From: DATAES01 sp963802415 | GTDB taxonomy: Bacteria > Actinomycetota > Acidimicrobiia > Acidimicrobiales > JACDCH01 | Length of the DNA: 64,000 nt | Assembly: GCA_963802415.1 (NCBI GenBank) | Contig: CAWDIH010000001.1 | Span: forward strand, 2,046,001-2,110,000 | Reading direction: 5' to 3' | Shown: positions 1 through 8,825 of the stretch, piece by piece | Position numbering within the stretch: the stretch's first letter is position 1 | Layout: each line of letters opens with the position of its first letter | Notes under the pieces: generated by a model | Told to the model about the DNA's origin: nothing | The model's database searches: none | The model's input: the letters and a program-made list of their open reading frames with translations, nothing else | Program-made: the position numbers and the translations under genes

Positions 1-1566
1 TTCGTGAAGGACGCCGACCATCCGTGGGGCTGGGCCGACCGCGACACGCTCGCCGCCTTTTACGAGATGGTGCGGGTGGGATGGGGCACACGCGAAGGAG
101 CGCAGGGGGGTGCCCTGTTGTGGGCGCCAAGCCTCGCGGGCGATGAGCAGTTCGTCGAGTGGCTCGCGAAACTCAATCGCCAGTCAATGAGCCGCAGCGC
201 GGTGCTACCGCTGATGATCTCGTTCGAGGCCTACGACCTGGTCGACGTGTTCCCGGCGGTCCGCGTGCCGGCGCTCGTGCTGCATCGCCGCGACGACAAA
301 CTCGTACCGGTCAGCCACGGGCGATGGATCGCCGAGCACATGCCCGACGCCCGCTACGCCGAGCTCAGCGGCGTCGACCACCTCCCGTTCGTTGGTGACA
401 CCGAAGAAGTGCTCGCCGAGGTCGAGCACTTCGTGGTCGGGTCGCCCAGCGCCGCCAGCGGCCATCGCCGACTGCTCACGCTCGTGTCCACCGACTTGGT
501 GGAGTCGACGCGCCGCGTGGGTGACCTCGGCGACGACTCGTGGCGGGAGCTGCTCGCCAGCCACGACGAGCTGGTCAGGACGCATCTCGCTCGCTTTGAC
601 GGGCGGGAGCTGAAGCAGCTCGGCGACGGATTCCTGGCGGTGTTCGACGGGCCCGCGCGGGCGCTGCGCTGCGCGATGGGGATACTGGCGGGAACAGCAC
701 GGCTGGGTCTCTCGGTGCGCGTCGGAGTCCACACGGGCGAGTGCGAGGTGCTCGACGACGATGTCCGCGGCATCGCCGTTCACATCGCCGCCCGGCTCAT
801 CGAGCTGGCAGGCCCGTCGGAGATCCTGGTATCGGCCACGGTTCGTGACCTCGTCGCCGGCTCCGGGATTCGGTTCGGCGAACCCCGCGAGGTTGAGCTC
901 CGTGACATCGCGGGGTCGCGTGTGGTGCTTCCGGTCCTGACCGAAGGCGCGGCACCCGACGTCGTCCGGCGCCTCGCTGTCGACCAGTCGAGCGTCCTGC
1001 GCCGTGACGGCGAGTACTGGACGGTCGCCTACGACGGCCAGGTGGCGACCATCCGCGACACCAAGGGTCTGCGAGATCTCGCCCGCTTGTTCGCCGTGCC
1101 GGGACAGGAGCTGCACGTTCTCGACCTCGCTGCTGACACGGATCCCAGGGGCGCAACACCGCGCCTGGCACGGTCGGAGGAGAACGTCGGTGGCGACGCA
1201 AAGAGCTTCGAGCCGGTGATCGACGCCGCGGCCCGCGACAGCTACCGGCGCCGGCTCGCCGAGCTCGACGAGGAAATCGACGCCGCGGAGCAGCAGGGAG
1301 ATGGGGAGCGGGCGACCATGGCAGCAGCACAGCGCGACGCGCTCGTAGAAGAGCTCACCCGCGCCTACGGGCTGGGCGGGACGATCCGGCGGACGCCCGA
1401 CCACATCGAGCGCGCCCGCAAGACCGTGACGCGCCGCATCCGCGACACGATCACCCGGATCGAGCGGGTACACGCTCCTCTCGGTCGGCACCTGTACGCC
1501 TCCGTGCACACCGGTGTGTTCTGCAGCTACCAACCCGAGCGGCGCGTCCTCTGGACGATCGAGTGA
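1..1566 (+). CDS. Alpha/beta-hydrolase fused to class III nucleotidyl cyclase (5' partial)
   Basis: The reading frame is open to the first base of the window, so the N-terminus lies upstream. Residues 1-145 look like the C-terminal half of an alpha/beta-hydrolase: the acid sits in RRDDKLVP (about 95-102) and the His in SGVDHLPF (H126); the nucleophile elbow would be upstream. Residues 155-320 are a class III adenylate/guanylate cyclase domain, with the two metal-binding aspartates visible in STDLVEST (D164) and QLGDGFLAVFD (D208), followed by RVGVHTGE. The usual Asn of GxAVNxAARL is His here (GIAVHIAARL). Residues 330-520 form a charged C-terminal region (GEYWTVAYDG onward) of the kind found after regulatory ATPases and cyclases in actinobacteria. 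Inferred role: intracellular signalling protein making a cyclic nucleotide; the ligand is unknown. It shares its domain order with the damaged gene at 9221-11212. Confidence 0.85.
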   Translation, partial: FVKDADHPWGWADRDTLAAFYEMVRVGWGTREGAQGGALLWAPSLAGDEQFVEWLAKLNRQSMSRSAVLPLMISFEAYDLVDVFPAVRVPALVLHRRDDKLVPVSHGRWIAEHMPDARYAELSGVDHLPFVGDTEEVLAEVEHFVVGSPSAASGHRRLLTLVSTDLVESTRRVGDLGDDSWRELLASHDELVRTHLARFDGRELKQLGDGFLAVFDGPARALRCAMGILAGTARLGLSVRVGVHTGECEVLDDDVRGIAVHIAARLIELAGPSEILVSATVRDLVAGSGIRFGEPREVELRDIAGSRVVLPVLTEGAAPDVVRRLAVDQSSVLRRDGEYWTVAYDGQVATIRDTKGLRDLARLFAVPGQELHVLDLAADTDPRGATPRLARSEENVGGDAKSFEPVIDAAARDSYRRRLAELDEEIDAAEQQGDGERATMAAAQRDALVEELTRAYGLGGTIRRTPDHIERARKTVTRRIRDTITRIERVHAPLGRHLYASVHTGVFCSYQPERRVLWTIE

Positions 1567-1717
1567 CCTGATCTGAATCCGCCGCTGATCGCCGGCGCGA
1601 TCGCCATCACAGACCGCATCGACTACGCGTCGTCGAGCAGCGCCATGACAAACGAGCCCATCGTCCCGGTGGGCACGTAGTGGGTTGTCGCCGAGGTAGA
1701 TCTGCGTGGCGAGCGTC

Positions 1718-2506
1718 TCACGCCGTGACGTCGCGTCGGGAGACGAGTATCAGGCTGACGGCGGCCGCGATCGCTGTGTAGATGGCGGCCGTGGCGAGGG
1801 CTCGTCCCATATCCAGCTCGACGGTGCCGCCGCGGATCAGTGATCCGACGACCTGACCGGGGAACACCTTGAAGCCGGTGTCCCACGAGTCGACGACGAT
1901 GTTCTCGAACGGTCCGGCCCACGCGAAGCCCACGGCCAGCGCGATCGGTACTGAGCGGAAGATCACGGCGAGGGTCGTGCCGAAGATCGCCCATCCGGCG
2001 ACGCCCACGAAGACGGTGAGATAGTCGATGCCGGCGTCGCCGAGGCTCGCCAGCGAGAACCACTCGCTCGTCGAGATGTCCTGGCCGGGAGCGATGGCGA
2101 GCGACAGTAGGAACGTGCTCACCTCGAACACGGCGATGATGCCGCCGGCCACGATGAGCATCCCGGCGAGCTTGCCGACGATGACGCGCAGCCGGTGGGG
2201 CTCGCGCAGTAGCAGCGTCCGGAATGTGCCACCGGAGAACTCCGACGCGATCAGCGCGATGAACGTGACGAAGACGAGGAAGCCTGCGAAGGACGCGCCA
2301 ACGGCGAATGCTTCGGTGCCGCCTCCGTGTCCGGTGAGCTGGTCGAGGGTCGTGCCGCCTTGGCGGGAGCGCACGGTGTTTGCATCGGCCGACGCAAGCA
2401 CGGAGAGGGAAGCGATCGCCGAGAACGCCAGCGCGCCGATCGCGGCGACGATCAGGTTTCGACGCCGGATCAGGCGGGAGAGCTCGGCTCGAACGATCCT
2501 GGTCAT
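1718..2506 (-). CDS. ABC-2 type transporter permease
   Basis: A 262-residue integral membrane protein with about six hydrophobic segments (first about 18-40, then about 75-95, 110-140, 160-190, 195-215 and 235-255). The N-terminus carries a basic RLIRRRN stretch ahead of the first segment, as in ABC-2 permeases that dimerise to form an export channel. It overlaps the upstream ATPase gene by four bases (ATGA at 2503-2506), so the two are translationally coupled and form an exporter. No substrate can be read from the sequence; this class commonly exports drugs, lipids or antimicrobial peptides. ATG start. Confidence 0.85.
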   Translation of the reverse strand: MTRIVRAELSRLIRRRNLIVAAIGALAFSAIASLSVLASADANTVRSRQGGTTLDQLTGHGGGTEAFAVGASFAGFLVFVTFIALIASEFSGGTFRTLLLREPHRLRVIVGKLAGMLIVAGGIIAVFEVSTFLLSLAIAPGQDISTSEWFSLASLGDAGIDYLTVFVGVAGWAIFGTTLAVIFRSVPIALAVGFAWAGPFENIVVDSWDTGFKVFPGQVVGSLIRGGTVELDMGRALATAAIYTAIAAAVSLILVSRRDVTA

Positions 2507-3435
2507 CGGGGACCTCCTTGCACCATCGCGAGGTAGCGGTCTTCGAGGGTCGTGCGGAGCGGTGTGAGCTCGACGAGCACGATGCCCGCCTCGAAGGCGG
2601 CGCGGTTCACGGACGCGGCGACGTCGGCGACGTCGGCACCGTCGACATCCACGATGAGTCGGTCGTCGCTCGCCTCGACCCGGTGGCCGCCGGAGGTGAG
2701 CAGGTCACGCAGCGCCGAGTGGTCGCCGGTGTGTTGGGTGCTGATGGCGAGTCCGCCGGCGACGCCCTGGAGCAGCGCGTGAGTCGGGCCCTGGTACAGC
2801 GAGCGGCCGGTGTCGATCAGGACGAGCCAGTCGCAGACCTGCTCGAGCTCGCTGAGGTCGTGCGACGAGACGAGCACGGTGCGTCCGGTAGCGGCGAGGC
2901 TGCCGACCAGCGTGCGCATCTCGCGGACTCCCTGGGGGTCGAGGCCGTTGGCGGGTTCGTCCAGGATGAGTAACTCGGGCTCACCGAGGAGCGCGGCGGC
3001 GATGCCGAGCCGCTGCTTCATGCCGAGCGAATAGCCCCGGTAGCGGTCGTCGCTTCGATCTCCAAGCCCGACGAGCTCGAGCAGCGCGGGGATGCGATCG
3101 GGATCGTGCCCGCCGATGATCGCGAGCGCGCGCAGGTTCTCTGCACCGGACAGTGAGGGGTAGAAAGCGGGGCTCTCGATGAGCGCGCCGACCCGCGGCA
3201 GGTAGGCCGCTGGATTCTTGATGGAATGGCCGAGCACCGTGCCGGAGCCCGCGGTCGGGCGGACGAGTCCGAGGACCATCGCCATGGTGGTGGTCTTCCC
3301 GGCGCCGTTGGGGCCGACGAAGCCCGCGATGACGCCGGCGGGAAGCTCGATGTCGAGGTGGTCGACGGCGGTGCGGTCGCCGAAGCGCTTGGTGAGCCCG
3401 GTCATTGACAGAGCGGTCGATGGCATGGGATCCAT
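2503..3435 (-). CDS. ABC transporter ATP-binding protein
   Basis: A 310-residue nucleotide-binding subunit. It shows Walker A GPNGAGKTTT (about residues 41-50), an ABC signature YSLGMKQRLG (about 143-152), Walker B LLILDEPANGLDP (about 158-170) and a switch His in SSHDLSE. The tail of roughly 90 residues beyond the core (about 220-310) is typical of the CcmA/BcrA-like ATPases that pair with ABC-2 permeases. It is the first gene of a two-gene operon with the permease at 1718-2506, and hydrolyses ATP at the inner face of the membrane to drive export. The first Met was kept as start; MPSTALSM a few residues later is an alternative. Confidence 0.9.
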   Translation of the reverse strand: MDPMPSTALSMTGLTKRFGDRTAVDHLDIELPAGVIAGFVGPNGAGKTTTMAMVLGLVRPTAGSGTVLGHSIKNPAAYLPRVGALIESPAFYPSLSGAENLRALAIIGGHDPDRIPALLELVGLGDRSDDRYRGYSLGMKQRLGIAAALLGEPELLILDEPANGLDPQGVREMRTLVGSLAATGRTVLVSSHDLSELEQVCDWLVLIDTGRSLYQGPTHALLQGVAGGLAISTQHTGDHSALRDLLTSGGHRVEASDDRLIVDVDGADVADVAASVNRAAFEAGIVLVELTPLRTTLEDRYLAMVQGGPR

Positions 3436-3558
3436 CGTCCGCCGATTGACGGGTGCTGTCGTCGGGTCACGGAAGGTACTTTGGCTACGCCCGGTGCGGT
3501 ACTCGCGCCCCTCAGGCCTGCCATTCTCGGCGCAGGAGGCCGCTCTCGGCGCACGGTC

Positions 3559-4740
3559 TCAGATCCAGTCGCGCCTCTTGAACACGGCGTAGAGGGTGAC
3601 GCTCGTGAGGGCCATGAGGAAAAGCGCGAGGGCGTAGCCGTGGGCCCAGCCGAGCTCGGGCATGTGCTCGAAGTTCATGCCGTAGATGGTGCCGATGAGG
3701 GTGGGGGCGAACAGGATCGCGGCCCAGGCGGAGATCTTCTTGACCTCTTCGTTCTGGAGGTTGGCCGCCACGCTGAGGTTCTTCATCTCCTCGTTCTGTT
3801 GCTGGGCGACGAGGGTGGCGTTGACAGTGAGCATGTCGCGTAGGGCTTGGCGGAACTCGTCGACACGTTCGCAGATCTGGATGAGGTGGTCCTCGACGTC
3901 TCGCAGGTAGCGCTGGAGCTCTTCGTCGACGTGGTACTTGACGAACCCGGCGTTGAGAGCGGTGATCATGTCGGTCAGCGGTCGGGTGGCGCGCTGGAAG
4001 TCGGCGACCTCTCGCGAGAGTTCGTAGATGCGCCGTGACACCCTCGGGTCGCCGCTGAACACTTCAGCTTCGATCTCGTCGATGTCGTTGCCGAGCCCGG
4101 CGACGACGGGGTAGTAGCCGTCCACGACCTTGTCGAGCACGGCGTAGAGCACCGCTTCGGGGCCACGCCGAAGGAGATCCGGTTGCTCCTCGAGGCGGTG
4201 TCTGACGGAACCGAACTCCGGCGCCTCGCTATGGCGGACAGTCAGCACGAATCGGGGCCCGACGAAGACGTGGACCTCCCCGAACTCGACCTCTTCGGTG
4301 TCATCGAGATAGCGAGCCGGTCGGAGCACGACGAAGAGCGTGTCGTCGTAGCGCTCGATCTTCGGGCGCTGATGGGCGTGGATGGCGTCCTCGACCGCGA
4401 GCGGGTGCAACTGGAACTCCGTGGCAAGCGATTCGACCTCGCGTTCGTCGGGTCGGTAGAGGCCGATCCAGGCCATGCCATCCGGGCACTGGCGGAGGCT
4501 CGAGACGGTCTCGGCCAGCGAACCGGGCGACGCGACCCGCTCGCCGTCGACGTAGATCGCGCTGTCGACCAGTCGCGACGGCCGCGCGTCGGGCGCTGCG
4601 TCGTCCGGAGGTGCCAAGCCGTCGTCGTGGTCATCCTCACGGAGCGGCGCGCCGGGCCGTCGGCCGCGCACGAGCGAACGAATCGCGGACCGTCGGGGCT
4701 CAGGCATGGCAGCGCCCTCGTTCGGTTCAGAGCCAGTCAT
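3559..4740 (-). CDS. corA: CorA-family magnesium/divalent cation transporter
   Basis: A 393-residue member of the CorA family, which forms pentameric Mg2+/Co2+ channels. A long acidic cytoplasmic domain and helical stalk lead to two C-terminal membrane helices; the signature GMN is present in IYGMNFEHMPE at the end of the first helix, and the protein ends in the usual basic tail (KRRDWI). The N-terminal 55 residues are low-complexity, Arg/Asp-rich and unlikely to be conserved, so the true start could be the Met at 4707. It follows and overlaps a second CorA gene by 14 bases, so both are probably co-transcribed. Confidence 0.9.
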   Translation of the reverse strand: MTGSEPNEGAAMPEPRRSAIRSLVRGRRPGAPLREDDHDDGLAPPDDAAPDARPSRLVDSAIYVDGERVASPGSLAETVSSLRQCPDGMAWIGLYRPDEREVESLATEFQLHPLAVEDAIHAHQRPKIERYDDTLFVVLRPARYLDDTEEVEFGEVHVFVGPRFVLTVRHSEAPEFGSVRHRLEEQPDLLRRGPEAVLYAVLDKVVDGYYPVVAGLGNDIDEIEAEVFSGDPRVSRRIYELSREVADFQRATRPLTDMITALNAGFVKYHVDEELQRYLRDVEDHLIQICERVDEFRQALRDMLTVNATLVAQQQNEEMKNLSVAANLQNEEVKKISAWAAILFAPTLIGTIYGMNFEHMPELGWAHGYALALFLMALTSVTLYAVFKRRDWI

Positions 4741-5704
4741 GGTCGTGGAACACCCGGTAGAGGACCAGACACGCGATGACCATCAACGACGTGGAGGCGA
4801 CGACACCCCAGGTCTCGCCGGAGCCGGGGTAGGGGACGTTCATGCCGTAGTAGCCGGTGACCAGCGCGGGGACGGTGATGATGGCGGCCCAGCTCGAGAC
4901 CTTCTTGACAATGACGTTCTGGCGGTGGTCGCGCAGGCTGAGGTTGGTCACCTCGATTGTGCTCTCGAGGTCGCGCAGCGAGTCCGAGGACTTGCTCACA
5001 CGCAGGATGCGGTCACAGACGTCATGGAAGTAGGGGTACAGCTGCTCGTCGACGACGGGGTGCTCGTGCTGCATGAGGCTGCTCACAGCTTCGTCCATGG
5101 CCACGACCAAGTGGTGGAAGCGGACCATGGCGCGGCGCACGTCGAACCAGTGCCGCTGCTGGGCGGGGTCGAGGGGTTGCTCCGCGAAGATCCAGTCGCT
5201 GACCTGGTCGTAGGACTTGTCGAAGACTTGGATGGCGTCTGAGTAGCCGTCTACGACCACGTCGAGCAGGCCGTAGAGCAGAAAGCTCACGCCGTACACC
5301 GTGAGGTTGGCGGAGCGGTCCCAGCGCGCGAGCACGGGCGCGATCGGGAAGCCGTCATCCTTGCGGATGGTGATGAGCCACTGGGGGTTGATGAAGGCGT
5401 CGACTTCGGTCCCGTCGAGCGTGCCGTGCTCGGCGTCGACGCGAACGGAGTGAGTGGACAGGAACGAGTGGGTCGCGTAACGATCGAGCTTCGGGCGCTG
5501 GTGGGGGCCCAGAGCGTCCTCGACGGCCAACTCGTGCAGCCCGAGCTCGGCGGCAAGCGCATGAAGCTCCGCCTCGGAAGGGCCGCACAGGTCGACCCAC
5601 ACCACCTTGTCGGAATCCTCGAGGTGCTCGGAGACGTCGGCGACGGGGAAGCCCTCGGCCTCGAGCACTCCCTTGCGGTAGACCCGGGTCAGCGCGTCGC
5701 CCAT
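4727..5704 (-). CDS. CorA-family magnesium/divalent cation transporter (second copy)
   Basis: A 325-residue CorA paralogue. The GMN signature is in YYGMNVPYPGSG between two C-terminal membrane helices, and the tail ends HDHDWL. The N-terminal alpha/beta domain starts soon after the Met, so the length matches classical CorA better than the downstream neighbour does. The sequence differs clearly from the adjacent copy, so this is an old duplication rather than a recent one. The two might form separate or mixed pentamers with different metal preference (Mg2+, Co2+, Ni2+ or Zn2+); the sequence does not decide this. It is the first gene of the two-gene unit. Confidence 0.9.
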   Translation of the reverse strand: MGDALTRVYRKGVLEAEGFPVADVSEHLEDSDKVVWVDLCGPSEAELHALAAELGLHELAVEDALGPHQRPKLDRYATHSFLSTHSVRVDAEHGTLDGTEVDAFINPQWLITIRKDDGFPIAPVLARWDRSANLTVYGVSFLLYGLLDVVVDGYSDAIQVFDKSYDQVSDWIFAEQPLDPAQQRHWFDVRRAMVRFHHLVVAMDEAVSSLMQHEHPVVDEQLYPYFHDVCDRILRVSKSSDSLRDLESTIEVTNLSLRDHRQNVIVKKVSSWAAIITVPALVTGYYGMNVPYPGSGETWGVVASTSLMVIACLVLYRVFHDHDWL

Positions 5705-5841
5705 GACCGTCCTCCCATGCCTCTCACACGATGAGATAGCACCTTCCGGGCAGCGTCTCCGACCTCGGGGCGACTCTGAGCATGAATCCGGAAGCTCGCC
5801 GTGCTCGAGCGTGTCGACCGTCCGCTCCAGGAGGTGGTGAG

Positions 5842-6015
5842 ATGCGCAACGTTGTCACAGCTGGATGCGTGACGATCGACGGCGTCATGCAGGGCTGGAC
5901 GATTCCGCACCTCGACCAGCTCGCGGAGTATCGGCGCGACCAGTTCGGCCTCAGCGTTCTCCAACTCGATGAGGATGGGCGCATCGTGACGGACTTCCTG
6001 CTCGACGAGAGCTGA
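5842..6015 (+). CDS. Small hypothetical protein (57 residues)
   Basis: A short reading frame starting with MRNVVTAGCVTIDGVMQG and ending in an acidic segment (LDEDGRIVTDFLLDES). The start at 5842 is supported by a GAGGTGG ribosome-binding site ending about six bases upstream; an in-frame ATG at 5782 has no such site. No family is recognised. It is divergent from the CorA pair. A soluble alpha/beta fragment is likely; it contains one Cys and no obvious binding motif. It could also be the remnant of a longer protein. Confidence 0.45.
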   Translation: MRNVVTAGCVTIDGVMQGWTIPHLDQLAEYRRDQFGLSVLQLDEDGRIVTDFLLDES

Positions 6016-6180
6016 GGCCGAGGTTTCACACGGGCGTACTGGCCTTATCTGACGGGTAATCGTTCGTCGGCGCCTCGCTTCGTACGGTCAGACGAGCGCC
6101 GCTCAAACGACCGCGGTCAACAAATTCAAGGAGAACAGCAACGGGTGTTCTGAACGGCAAGGCTGCTGAACCGTTGTCCG

Positions 6181-6354
6181 CGGCACGAGTTGTGCCGCCG
6201 CGAACCGCTCGACGCGAACACGTCGGTCACCATTGGGTCGGCGCAGATCATCAAGGACGCCAAGCCCATCTACTACCCGGGCGCGCCGCACGGCCTCACC
6301 GCCACGCACCAGGACCAGGTCAACTCCGATCTGCTCACCTTCCTGCAGAGCTAG
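6181..6354 (+). pseudogene. Alpha/beta-hydrolase C-terminal remnant (chloroperoxidase/esterase-like)
   Basis: The frame read from 6181 to the stop at 6352-6354 ends in a stretch typical of the last 40 residues of non-haem chloroperoxidase/aryl-esterase alpha/beta-hydrolases: IIKDAKPIYYPGAPHGLTAT followed by HQDQVNSDLLTFLQS, with the catalytic-type His in GAPHGL. Upstream in the same frame the sequence is not hydrolase-like and no N-terminal domain, nucleophile elbow or start is present, so only a fragment survives. It ends 25 bases before the next gene. Deletion or recombination has probably removed the rest. Confidence 0.6.
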
Positions 6355-6379
6355 GCGCGTTTCATACGAAGGAGTCATC

Positions 6380-7135
6380 ATGAAAATCGTCGTCATCGGC
6401 GGGACCGGGCTGATCGGCTCGAAGCTCGTCAAGAACCTCCGCGCCGAGGGTCACGATGCCGTGGCCGCGTCGCCCGACACCGGTGTCAACACCCTGACCG
6501 GCGAGGGCCTCGGCGAAGCCCTGGCCGGCGCTGACGTCGTCGTCGACGTGTCGAACTCGCCGTCCTTCGAGGATGCCGCCGTGCTCGAGTTCTTCGACAC
6601 GTCGACCCGCAACCTCCTCGACGCCGAGGCAGCAGCGGGCGTGCGACACCATGTCGCGCTGTCGGTCGTGGGTACAGAACGGTTGTCCGACAGCGGTTAC
6701 ATGAGGGCAAAGCTCGCCCAGGAGAAGCTCATCGAGGGATCGGCCATCCCGTATTCGATCGTGCACGCGACGCAGTTCTTCGAGTTCGCCACTCGCATCG
6801 CGGACGACGCGAGCGACGGCGACACGGTCCGTGTGCCTCCGGTGCTGATTCAGCCGATGGCAGCCGACGATGTCGCCGCCGCATTGTGCACGGTCGCGTT
6901 GAGCGCCCCGCTCAACGGCACGGTCGAGGTCGGCGGCCCCGAGCCGTTGCGGTTCGAGCACTTCATCCGTGAGCGGTTGCGCGCCGCCGGCGATCAGCGA
7001 GCCGTGGTCACCGACCCCGAGGCTCGGTACTTCGGCGCCCGTCTGAGCGAGCACGGCCTCGTTCCCGGTGACGGCGCGCGGCTTGGGCCAACCCGGTTCG
7101 ACGTGTGGCTCGACCAGCAGACGCACACGAGCTGA
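6380..7135 (+). CDS. NAD(P)-binding NmrA/SDR-like oxidoreductase
   Basis: A 251-residue atypical short-chain dehydrogenase. The N-terminus has a Rossmann motif GGTGLIGSKL (residues 7-16). There is no canonical YxxxK: the region around GYMRAKLAQEKLI is the NmrA-like equivalent. These proteins bind NAD(P)H and serve as redox sensors or reductases of unknown substrate; many actinobacterial copies are annotated as SDR family oxidoreductases. The start at ATG 6380 was chosen because a GAAGGAG site lies about seven bases upstream and the Rossmann strand begins at residue 2; the longer frame back to 6233 runs into the hydrolase remnant. It is transcribed alone. Confidence 0.85.
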   Translation: MKIVVIGGTGLIGSKLVKNLRAEGHDAVAASPDTGVNTLTGEGLGEALAGADVVVDVSNSPSFEDAAVLEFFDTSTRNLLDAEAAAGVRHHVALSVVGTERLSDSGYMRAKLAQEKLIEGSAIPYSIVHATQFFEFATRIADDASDGDTVRVPPVLIQPMAADDVAAALCTVALSAPLNGTVEVGGPEPLRFEHFIRERLRAAGDQRAVVTDPEARYFGARLSEHGLVPGDGARLGPTRFDVWLDQQTHTS

Positions 7136-7362
7136 CTCGCCGGCAGTCGTTGTCATTGATGACTCTCGTCATGTTGGCGTACGTCGACGCTGGTCGCTCA
7201 TGTGACGAAGGATCCTGGAAGCACAGCCTCCACATCAAGCAGATCGTGTGAATCGCTGCAGACGCCGCGACCAGTCGGCGCGCCGCAAGGTCAGCCGCAA
7301 GACTGGAGTTCGTCGGCTTCGGCGGTGTCGTCGTATCCGGACACGATCGCGTTGATGGCATC

Positions 7363-7371
7363 GGAGGAAGG
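7363..7371 (+). promoter_or_regulatory. Strong ribosome-binding site fixing a TTG start
   Basis: GGAGGAAGG, eight bases before the TTG at 7380. It supports this rare start codon for the FGE gene rather than an internal Met. Confidence 0.6.
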
Positions 7372-7379
7372 ATCATCCA

Positions 7380-8324
7380 TTGGGAGAATGCTGCGCCCCG
7401 ACGGGCGATCGCGAGGATCACGTTGCCTCCGCCTGGCGGGCGGCCTCCGGACCCGCCCGCTCGGTTCACCAGGATCTCGTGGTGCTGCCCGGGGGTCGAT
7501 TCTCGATGGGTTCCGACGCGGCGCACGCTTACCCCGAGGACGGCGAGGGTCCCGCACATGAGGTCGAACTGAGCGCGGTCGCCATCGACGCACACGCGGT
7601 CAGCAACGATCAGTTCGCGGCCTTCGTCGAGGCCACCGGCCATGTGACCGAGGCTGAGCGGTTCGGATGGTCCTTCGTGTTCGCCGGCTTCCTCCCCGAC
7701 GACTTCCCGGCGACGCGGGGCGTTGCGAGTGCGCCCTGGTGGCGGCAGGTGTACGAGGCTTGGTGGCGCCGTCCTGAGGGTCCGCAGTCAAGTCTCGACG
7801 GCCGTGGGAACCATCCGGTGGTACACGTTTCGTGGAACGACGCGCGCGCATACTGCGGCTGGTCCGGGACACGCCTGCCAACGGAAGCCGAGTGGGAGTA
7901 CGCCGCTGCCGGCGGGCGCTCCGACGGTGCGCCCTTTCCATGGGGCAGCGAGCTGGAGCCCGGCGGTCGCCACCTTATGAACGTCTTCCAGGGCACGTTC
8001 CCAACCACCAACACGATGGAGGACGGCTACGCCGGCACAGCACCGGTGGACGCCTATCCGCCGAACGGTTACGGCCTCCACAACATGACCGGCAACGTGT
8101 GGGAGTGGTGCACCGACTGGTACGACCCCGCCGCGTACCGCAGTGGCGGTGCCCGGGACCCAGCCGGTCCAGCACGCGGAACGCACCGTGTCATGCGTGG
8201 CGGCTCGTACCTGTGCCACGCCTCCTACTGCCGTCGCTACCGGGTGACGGCACGCAGCGGCAACAGTCCGGACGCATCCACGGGCAACCTGGGGTTCCGC
8301 GTCGCTCGGTCCGCGAGCCGTTGA
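7380..8324 (+). CDS. Formylglycine-generating enzyme (FGE / SUMF1 family)
   Basis: A 314-residue protein covering the whole FGE-sulfatase domain, from LPGGRFSMGSD (about residue 36) to GFRVARS. FGE oxidises a Cys in a CxPxR motif of sulfatases to formylglycine with copper and O2. Two cysteines in GSYLCHASYC (C279 and C284) match the redox pair of true FGEs (human Cys336/Cys341); EgtB-like and many other family members lack this pair, so an authentic FGE is favoured. GNVWEWCTDWYD and the GFR ending are further family hallmarks. TTG start with a strong GGAGGAAGG site. No sulfatase gene is in this window, so the client must be encoded elsewhere. Monocistronic; cytoplasmic, as there is no signal peptide. 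Confidence 0.9.
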   Translation: MGECCAPTGDREDHVASAWRAASGPARSVHQDLVVLPGGRFSMGSDAAHAYPEDGEGPAHEVELSAVAIDAHAVSNDQFAAFVEATGHVTEAERFGWSFVFAGFLPDDFPATRGVASAPWWRQVYEAWWRRPEGPQSSLDGRGNHPVVHVSWNDARAYCGWSGTRLPTEAEWEYAAAGGRSDGAPFPWGSELEPGGRHLMNVFQGTFPTTNTMEDGYAGTAPVDAYPPNGYGLHNMTGNVWEWCTDWYDPAAYRSGGARDPAGPARGTHRVMRGGSYLCHASYCRRYRVTARSGNSPDASTGNLGFRVARSASR

Positions 8325-8362
8325 GCGGGGGGATCGTGCCGAGAAGCTCGGCGACGCAATCG

Positions 8363-8737
8363 ATGCTCAGCACAGCGGGATGTTCGGGTTTCTTCGTGTC
8401 GGGCATGGCCTCGTCGTTGTACGCGCTCAACACTCGCTCCTGGAATGAGCTCAAAGCCGTTCTCCTTCCCCCACTCATTGTCGGCGTCGCACTTGCTGCT
8501 GGTTGGGCCTGCGTACTCGCAGTTGGCCTTCTCGTGCAGTGGACGTGGGCGAGGTGGTGGGCGCTGCTCACCTTCGTGGTCGTGGGCGCGTTCAGCGGGT
8601 TCGCGCTCTTCGACACGGTCCGGCGCGTAGTGGATGGCGATACCACGCCGGTTCGTCACGTTGCAGCGCCTGCCGGCCTGTTGGTCGTGGCCGTGTCCAT
8701 TGTCTTGTTGCTCACCCGCGAGGTCGATCGATCCTGA
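8363..8737 (+). CDS. Small membrane protein, unknown function
   Basis: About 124 residues with three hydrophobic segments: AVLLPPLIVGVALAAGWACV and following residues (about 32-60), WWALLTFVVVGAFSGFALF (about 65-85) and LLVVAVSIVLLL (about 107-118), ending in a short charged tail. No family is recognised. Neither ATG (8363 or 8405) has a convincing ribosome-binding site; the upstream one is listed. It lies 38 bases after the FGE gene on the same strand and could be co-transcribed with it, but nothing links the functions. Confidence 0.5.
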   Translation: MLSTAGCSGFFVSGMASSLYALNTRSWNELKAVLLPPLIVGVALAAGWACVLAVGLLVQWTWARWWALLTFVVVGAFSGFALFDTVRRVVDGDTTPVRHVAAPAGLLVVAVSIVLLLTREVDRS

Positions 8738-8825
8738 ACCGCATCGCCGAGACGCGCCAGAACTGCCGCGATCGGCCTAGGAGCGACCGATCGCTGCGCC
8801 CTGCAACGCACGTTCAGGTTGCAAA

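Noticed and set aside
205..1533. Long open frame on the minus strand opposite the hydrolase/cyclase gene
   Set aside because: Arg/Val-rich shadow typical of high-GC DNA, no family resemblance; the plus-strand domains are unambiguous.
1623..2063. Possible extra minus-strand gene in the ABC permease region
   Set aside because: Frame is an Arg-rich shadow of the permease gene.
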